From DATAPE01 sp036265345 (GTDB lineage: Bacteria > Actinomycetota > CADDZG01 > WHSQ01), in contig DATAPE010000282.1 in the NCBI GenBank assembly GCA_036265345.1, forward strand, positions 1 through 9,404: a stretch of 9,404 nt of DNA. The letters run 5' to 3'. Shown here piece by piece: positions 5,741 through 9,404 of this stretch. Each line of letters begins with the position of its first letter. Position 1 is the stretch's first letter. The position numbers and the translations under genes are program-made. The notes beneath the pieces were generated by a model. That model searched no databases and was not told the origin of the DNA. It saw nothing but the letters and a program-made list of their open reading frames with translations.

Positions 5741-6277
5741 ATGCTCGAGAACGGCATCAGACCCGTGGACGTGATCGCTGGAGAGCAGCTCGCAGCATTG
5801 GAACGCCTTCATGAGCTGTTTCAGGAGCATCAGATCGAGTACTGGCTTTTCGGAGGCTGGGCCGTTGATTTCCATGCGGGCGGAGTCACGCGAGCACACG
5901 CTGACCTCGACATAGCTGTGTGGAAGAAGGATCAGGATCGGATCGCAACGTTACTGACTGCGGAATCTTGGATCCACGCTCCCGAACCAGATGAGGATGG
6001 CTACACGGGCTATGTACGTGACGCGGTCCGTCTCGAGGTTGCCTTTCTCGCGCGGGCTGAGACAGGCGAAGTGTTTACCCCGCTTCGGGAGGGACAGGGG
6101 CGGTGGGCGGACGGAGCCTTCCAGAACGATGTTGCAGAATTGCAGGGGGTGCAGGCAAGGATCATCAACCTGTCCGCCCTGAAAGCCGAGAAGTCAGAAA
6201 GCCGCGCTGACCCTGTCGTGGCGACTAAGGACAGACTGGACTCGGAAGTCCTCTCGCGTTTGGAATCAGGTGCGTGA
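5741..6277 (+). CDS. Aminoglycoside/lincosamide-type nucleotidyltransferase domain protein
   Basis: This encodes a 178-residue cytosolic protein of the nucleotidyltransferase superfamily, closest by motif to the aminoglycoside-2''/lincosamide adenylyltransferase group. The core is WLFGGWAVDFHAGG (35-48) followed by TRAHADLDIAVW (50-61), in which D55 and D57 are the likely metal-binding acids; E99 in VRLEVAFL is a candidate third acid. The C-terminal K-A-E-K and D-P-V-V-A-T-K-D-R-L-D pattern is also seen in this group. Such enzymes transfer AMP to a hydroxyl, but many chromosomal homologues have unproven substrates, so antibiotic modification is only a possibility. The ATG is immediately after the preceding TAG, with AAGG (5732-5735) five bases upstream, so translation is likely coupled. 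The stop is three bases from the stop of the convergent methyltransferase gene. Confidence 0.82.
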   Translation: MLENGIRPVDVIAGEQLAALERLHELFQEHQIEYWLFGGWAVDFHAGGVTRAHADLDIAVWKKDQDRIATLLTAESWIHAPEPDEDGYTGYVRDAVRLEVAFLARAETGEVFTPLREGQGRWADGAFQNDVAELQGVQARIINLSALKAEKSESRADPVVATKDRLDSEVLSRLESGA

Positions 6278-6280
6278 GTC

Positions 6281-7171
6281 CTAACCGCTCTGTGCGGGAT
6301 CGTTCACACGGGGCTTGTGGGCGCTAACGATGACGTAGACCCACAGGCCCCCCCGACGCGCGGCCCACATCGCCTCCGAGCCCTTGATATTGCCGTGCTG
6401 CACATCTGACCGGAGGTGGAGGCGATGCAGAAACTTTGCCCCGGGGGAGAGCGCCGTCACGAGGCGATGGAGATGTCGGAGCGACGGCTCGACCGCAGAC
6501 GTCACATCCTCGACCTGGATGTCTTCGAAGCCCGCGCTCGCTGCCGATCGCATCAACTCATCCGGGGTGGCCAGATCCGGGACCGCCCACCGCTCCAGCC
6601 AGGCGCGGAGCAACCGTTCGGCCTCGGGGGACGACGGCCGACTCACTCGCGCGAAATCCGCCATCACCAGCCGGCCACCCGGACGGAGCAGGCGATTCGC
6701 TTCCGCGAAGAAGGCACGTTTATCGTCGGCGTGGCACACGCTCTCTCGAGCCCAGACCACGTCGAACACCGCGTCCGCGAAGGCTGTGTGGCAGAAGTCC
6801 TGGCAGGTGAACGAGACGCGGGCCTCGACCTGCCGAGCCCTGGCGAATCGTCTGCCCCGTGCGGCCTGGTTCTCCACGATCGTGATCCCGTGGACCCGCG
6901 CGCCCCTGTTCTGAGCCAGCCAGAAGGCTCCACCACCGACGCCGCAGCCGGCGTCGAGAACACGATCCTCTGGACGCACTTGCGCGATGTCCGCCATCAC
7001 TCGATCCATGTTGTCCAGCGACTGACCGTGCGTCCTGGTGGCCCCATCCCAATAGCCGAAGTGGATGGCGGGGTTCCGGAGAGTCATCCAGAGAACCCGG
7101 TAGTCGAACCACGTCTCGTCGTAGTACGAGACGATCTCGGGACGCAGACGGGCCGGCCCTCCTCGAATCAA
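6281..7171 (-). CDS. SAM-dependent methyltransferase, class I (UbiE/tocopherol-MT-like)
   Basis: This encodes a 296-residue soluble small-molecule methyltransferase with a Rossmann SAM-binding fold. The N-terminal YYDETWFDYR (16-25) and IHFGYWDG are characteristic of the sterol/tocopherol/UbiE-like branch. Motif I is VLDAGCGVGGG (71-81), the acidic end of beta-2 lies in the ITIVENQ region, motif IV is FDVVWARESVCH (136-147), and the post-IV LRPGGRLVMAD (162-172) follows. The C-terminal part has the LxxAGFEDI element usual before the last strand. The start is set at TTG 7171-7169: it overlaps the upstream flavoprotein stop by four bases (TTGA), with AGAAGGG about 11 bases before it, and it lies just before the conserved N-terminus. 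An in-frame extension to an ATG at 7354 would overlap the flavoprotein gene by 187 bases and is rejected. Coupling to the flavoprotein suggests a shared isoprenoid or quinone substrate, which is an inference. Confidence 0.87.
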   Translation of the reverse strand: MIRGGPARLRPEIVSYYDETWFDYRVLWMTLRNPAIHFGYWDGATRTHGQSLDNMDRVMADIAQVRPEDRVLDAGCGVGGGAFWLAQNRGARVHGITIVENQAARGRRFARARQVEARVSFTCQDFCHTAFADAVFDVVWARESVCHADDKRAFFAEANRLLRPGGRLVMADFARVSRPSSPEAERLLRAWLERWAVPDLATPDELMRSAASAGFEDIQVEDVTSAVEPSLRHLHRLVTALSPGAKFLHRLHLRSDVQHGNIKGSEAMWAARRGGLWVYVIVSAHKPRVNDPAQSG

Positions 7172-8406
7172 GGGGACACCGACCCTTCTCGTCCCGACGA
7201 CGGCCGTGACCGCAGCAAGCCGATGCCCACGCGGATGGTTCGAGGGCTTCGCACGAGTACCCGCATCAGCCAGCCCGCCGAGTAGCGGGACCTCAGGAGC
7301 CGATCGATGTGCTCCGCGGGGAGCGGGCTGAGTGCCCGGCCCAACCGTTCCCAATCGGCATCGGTCTGTCCGAGCAGGCGCCGGTGGACCTGGTAGGCGG
7401 CCCGGAGCTCACGCCCCTGCGACCGTCGCCAGCTCCGCTCGTATTCGCGCAGATAAGGGGACTCTGCCCCGCCATCCTCAAGCGCTCGCGCCACGGCCCG
7501 CCCCGCCATCGACCCGGCGTCCAACGCCAAGCGGATCCCCTCTCCCGCCAGCGCCGAGACCTGGCCCGCAGCATCGCCCACCCGGACCAGGCCATTCCAG
7601 ACCAGGGGCCCGGTCGGCGCGGAGAAGGGGACGATCCCTCGATGGACCTCCACCCGTCGAGCCCCTTCCAGCGACGCTCTGAGATGGGCGCTCTCGGACA
7701 GGAGCCGCCGAAGCAGCTCTGCCGGCTGCGGCCCCGGGGCGGGCAGAGACACTCCTACGCCGACCCGGACCCGTCCGCGGCCGCAAGGGAACGCCCACGC
7801 ATAGCCATCCGGGGCGAATTCCCGGCCCAAGATAAGCACGGCCTCCTCCTGGTCGTAGGCCGGGGCTTCTAGCTCCTCTTCAACGCCGAGGCCAAACTGA
7901 CGGAAGCCGGTAGGGACCCCGAACCGCCGGCTGGGAGTCGCCGCATATCCCGAAGCGTCCACAACGACCTCGGCCCGGACCTTCTGAGTTCGTCCCGAGG
8001 CGTCGCGAAGCACTACTTCTGACACGCGGTCCTTGCCGATCGAAAGTGATTGGAACGTGGTTCCCGTTCGCACCGATGCTCCCGCCTGAACGCTCCTCGA
8101 GGCCAGAGACCGGTAGGTGCGCCGAACGTCAAGAACGCAAGCGCTGGCCTCTCGGTGTTCGAAAGTCGTTTCCGACCCTGCTGTCACGAGGCGGACGCGC
8201 CGAAACGGATGGTAGAGATCCGCGGAGATCCCGTGCTCGACCATGTCACGGATCCACGTGCCCCCGCTGGTGCGAACTTCCTCGCCGATCCGCGGATCCT
8301 TCTCTACGACCAACGCCGTCGCACCTGCTTCGCCGAGGGCTCTGGCCGCACTGAGACCGGCAGGGCCGCCTCCCACGATGAGGACATCGACTCGGGCTCT
8401 GTCCAT
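7168..8406 (-). CDS. FAD-dependent oxidoreductase, geranylgeranyl reductase family
   Basis: This encodes a 412-residue flavoprotein of the geranylgeranyl-reductase/FAD-monooxygenase-like superfamily, which reduces isoprenoid chains or oxidises aromatic or lipid substrates. The dinucleotide-binding motif VLIVGGGPAGLSAARALGEAG (8-28, G12-G14 and G17) is followed by E35 at the ribose-binding end of beta-2. A second FAD contact, VVVDASGYAATPSR (147-160), and the GYAWAFP motif (201-207), a hallmark of ChlP/GGR-like enzymes, are present. The last FAD motif, RVGDAAGQVSALAGEGIRL (275-293), is complete. The ATG at 8406 is preceded by a run of six Gs with no proper spacing, so the exact start is less sure, but the Rossmann motif needs about this start. 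It is the first gene of a two-gene operon whose TGA is overlapped by the methyltransferase TTG. The substrate is not readable from sequence. Confidence 0.88.
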   Translation of the reverse strand: MDRARVDVLIVGGGPAGLSAARALGEAGATALVVEKDPRIGEEVRTSGGTWIRDMVEHGISADLYHPFRRVRLVTAGSETTFEHREASACVLDVRRTYRSLASRSVQAGASVRTGTTFQSLSIGKDRVSEVVLRDASGRTQKVRAEVVVDASGYAATPSRRFGVPTGFRQFGLGVEEELEAPAYDQEEAVLILGREFAPDGYAWAFPCGRGRVRVGVGVSLPAPGPQPAELLRRLLSESAHLRASLEGARRVEVHRGIVPFSAPTGPLVWNGLVRVGDAAGQVSALAGEGIRLALDAGSMAGRAVARALEDGGAESPYLREYERSWRRSQGRELRAAYQVHRRLLGQTDADWERLGRALSPLPAEHIDRLLRSRYSAGWLMRVLVRSPRTIRVGIGLLRSRPSSGREGSVSP

Positions 8407-8433
8407 CCCCCCGTCCCGTCGAATATGGCGGCA

Positions 8434-8459
8434 CCGCTGCGCCAGCGGGCCGGTATCCT
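8434..8459 (+). promoter_or_regulatory. Inverted repeat and -10-like element in the divergent 62-base control region
   Basis: CCGCTG (8434-8439) and CAGCGG (8443-8448) form a perfect six-base inverted repeat with a three-base centre (CGC). TATCCT (8454-8459), a fair -10 match, ends nine bases before the ATG at 8469; the -35 positions 17 bases upstream (GCACCG) are weak and overlap the repeat. The repeat could be an operator shared by the flavoprotein (-) and oxygenase (+) genes. The position of the -10 and absence of a ribosome binding site suggest a near-leaderless oxygenase transcript. Confidence 0.35.
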
Positions 8460-8468
8460 AAGCCCAGG

Positions 8469-9383
8469 ATGGAACCGGGCGGCAGCGCGCACACATCCAC
8501 GGCCGACCTTGTCAGGCGACGCCGCCGTTCCGGAACCTCGCTTCCTCCTCTTCCCTCGGGTCAGGACGGCGATCCAGGACTATTCGGCCCGTCCTCGATC
8601 GTGTGGCGCGTGAACCGCGAGCGAGTCCTGGTGCTCTCGGCTCCCGCCGTCGCCATCCTGCAGCTGGCTCACCCATTGGTCGCAGCGGCGGTGGCCGAGC
8701 ACACCGATCGCCGAAGGACCCCCGCGCAGCGACTCGGTGCCACGATCGGCCTGAACCTCGCCGTCATCTTCGGCGACCGGGAGCAAGCCGAACGCGCCGC
8801 GTCACACGTTCGAGATCTCCATACTCGGATCAGGGGCCGGCTGGCCACGGAGACCGGATCCTTCCCGGCGGGTGCCCCCTATCGGGCCGATGACCCGGAA
8901 CTTCTCCGGTGGGGGCATGCCACGATCGTCTGGGCGGGGGCCGAGTGCTACACACGCTTCGTCGAGCCACTAACGCCGGTCGAGCGAGACCAGTACGTGG
9001 CCGACATGCGTTCATTCGGTGCTGCATTCGGTGCCGATGCAGCGACTCTGCCCGCCACCTTCGCCGACCTCCAGGCATACGTCTCTTCAATGGTCGAGGG
9101 CGACGCGCTCGCGATAGGCGACGACGGCCAGCAAGAAGCCAGGGAGATGCTCTGGCCGAGGGGGATCCGAGAGCGTGCAAGTGGTCCCTTGCTGCGCACC
9201 GTCACCGCGGGAATGCTTCCCGAGGCGGTTGGACGCGGTTTCGGCCTTCCCTTGGAGGGACGCCGGCGGGTCACTATCTCGGCCCTGGCGGGAGCCAGCC
9301 GGGTTGCGGTGCGCACGATGCCGCGCCGGCTTCGGTGGTGGCCGCACTATGGGACCGCTTGTGCCCGCGTCGGAGGGGTATGA
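8469..9383 (+). CDS. Oxygenase MpaB family protein (DUF2236)
   Basis: This encodes a 304-residue protein of the MpaB/DUF2236 oxygenase family, related to latex-clearing protein, a haem-dependent group that cleaves or hydroxylates isoprenoid or other lipophilic compounds. The family signature begins GLFGPSSIVWRVNRERVLVL (37-56), then ILQLAHPLVAAAVAEHT (63-79), a conserved DLHTRIRG (116-123) and RWGHATIVWA (147-156). Histidines H68, H118 and H150 lie at the family's conserved positions and are candidate haem or active-site residues. Residues 1-35 are Arg/Pro-rich and low in complexity. The ATG at 8469 has no good ribosome binding site (AGG is too close), so a leaderless start or a later start is possible, but any start after about residue 37 would cut the family core. 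It is divergent from the flavoprotein gene across 62 bases. Confidence 0.85.
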   Translation: MEPGGSAHTSTADLVRRRRRSGTSLPPLPSGQDGDPGLFGPSSIVWRVNRERVLVLSAPAVAILQLAHPLVAAAVAEHTDRRRTPAQRLGATIGLNLAVIFGDREQAERAASHVRDLHTRIRGRLATETGSFPAGAPYRADDPELLRWGHATIVWAGAECYTRFVEPLTPVERDQYVADMRSFGAAFGADAATLPATFADLQAYVSSMVEGDALAIGDDGQQEAREMLWPRGIRERASGPLLRTVTAGMLPEAVGRGFGLPLEGRRRVTISALAGASRVAVRTMPRRLRWWPHYGTACARVGGV

Positions 9384-9384
9384 G

Positions 9385-9404
9385 ATGAGCTCTGATAAAG
9401 GCGT
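9385..9404 (+). CDS. Start of a further gene (partial)
   Basis: An ATG at 9385 is preceded by GGAGGGG (9372-9378) at six bases and begins one base after the oxygenase stop. Only six codons (MSSDKG) are visible before the window ends, so the family cannot be assigned. The tight spacing suggests an operon with the oxygenase. The strong ribosome binding site supports a real start. Confidence 0.6.

Noticed and set aside
5180..6277. An antibiotic-resistance cassette (trimethoprim plus aminoglycoside)
   Set aside because: The reductase belongs to the RibD-C-like family rather than folate-pathway DHFR, the nucleotidyltransferase substrate is unknown, and no integron or mobile element is visible.
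6416..7285. Plus-strand open frame (289 codons) opposite the methyltransferase
   Set aside because: It lacks any recognisable motif, while the minus strand encodes a full SAM methyltransferase.
7172..7354. N-terminal extension of the methyltransferase to an ATG at 7354
   Set aside because: It would overlap the flavoprotein C-terminus by 187 bases and has no family similarity; the TTG at 7171 with a 4-base overlap is more economical.

Overview
The window reads as a GC-rich chromosomal segment, most likely from an actinobacterium or a related environmental lineage. This rests on the strong G/C bias at third codon positions, GTG and TTG starts with 4-base stop/start overlaps, purine-rich ribosome binding sites, and families common in Actinomycetota (DUF4389, SnoaL-like proteins, the MpaB/DUF2236 oxygenase family, ABM-like small proteins). 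No rRNA, tRNA, CRISPR array, transposase or integrase was seen. The lineage is an inference; no marker gene is present.

Layout. (1) 2-495 (+): the last 20 codons of an unidentified gene, coupled by a GTGA overlap to a small HEAT-repeat protein. (2) 611-1501 (+): a secreted NodB-type polysaccharide deacetylase. (3) 1619-1897 (+): a small ABM-like dimeric alpha/beta-barrel protein. (4) 2033-2662 (-): a membrane protein with a duplicated DUF4389 unit, convergent with the ABM-like gene; the gap between them holds a bulged hairpin and a promoter-like sequence. (5) 2860-4964 (+): a SnoaL-like protein followed 38 bases later by a medium-chain-type acyl-CoA synthetase, probably one operon. (6) 4965-5179: a gap with a structured 29-codon small ORF candidate and a perfect palindrome. 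(7) 5180-6277 (+): a RibD/DHFR-fold reductase and an aminoglycoside/lincosamide-type nucleotidyltransferase, abutting with no spacer. (8) 6281-8406 (-): a geranylgeranyl-reductase-family flavoprotein and a SAM methyltransferase, joined by a TTGA overlap. (9) 8469-9383 (+): an MpaB/DUF2236 oxygenase, divergent from the flavoprotein across 62 bases, followed at 9385 by the start of a further gene.

How the genes may work together. The clearest functional group is block 8 with block 9: a prenyl-reductase-like flavoenzyme, a coupled small-molecule methyltransferase, and a divergent haem-oxygenase-like gene sharing a short control region that contains an inverted repeat. This could be a small isoprenoid, quinone or lipid-modification locus, but the substrate cannot be read from sequence. 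The SnoaL/acyl-CoA synthetase pair suggests activation and turnover of a carboxylic acid. The remaining genes look like ordinary accessory or housekeeping content. I saw no feature that clearly proves a new system. The most promising leads are the block 8/9 locus, the structured 4965-5179 gap, and the promoter-plus-hairpin element at 1928-1989.
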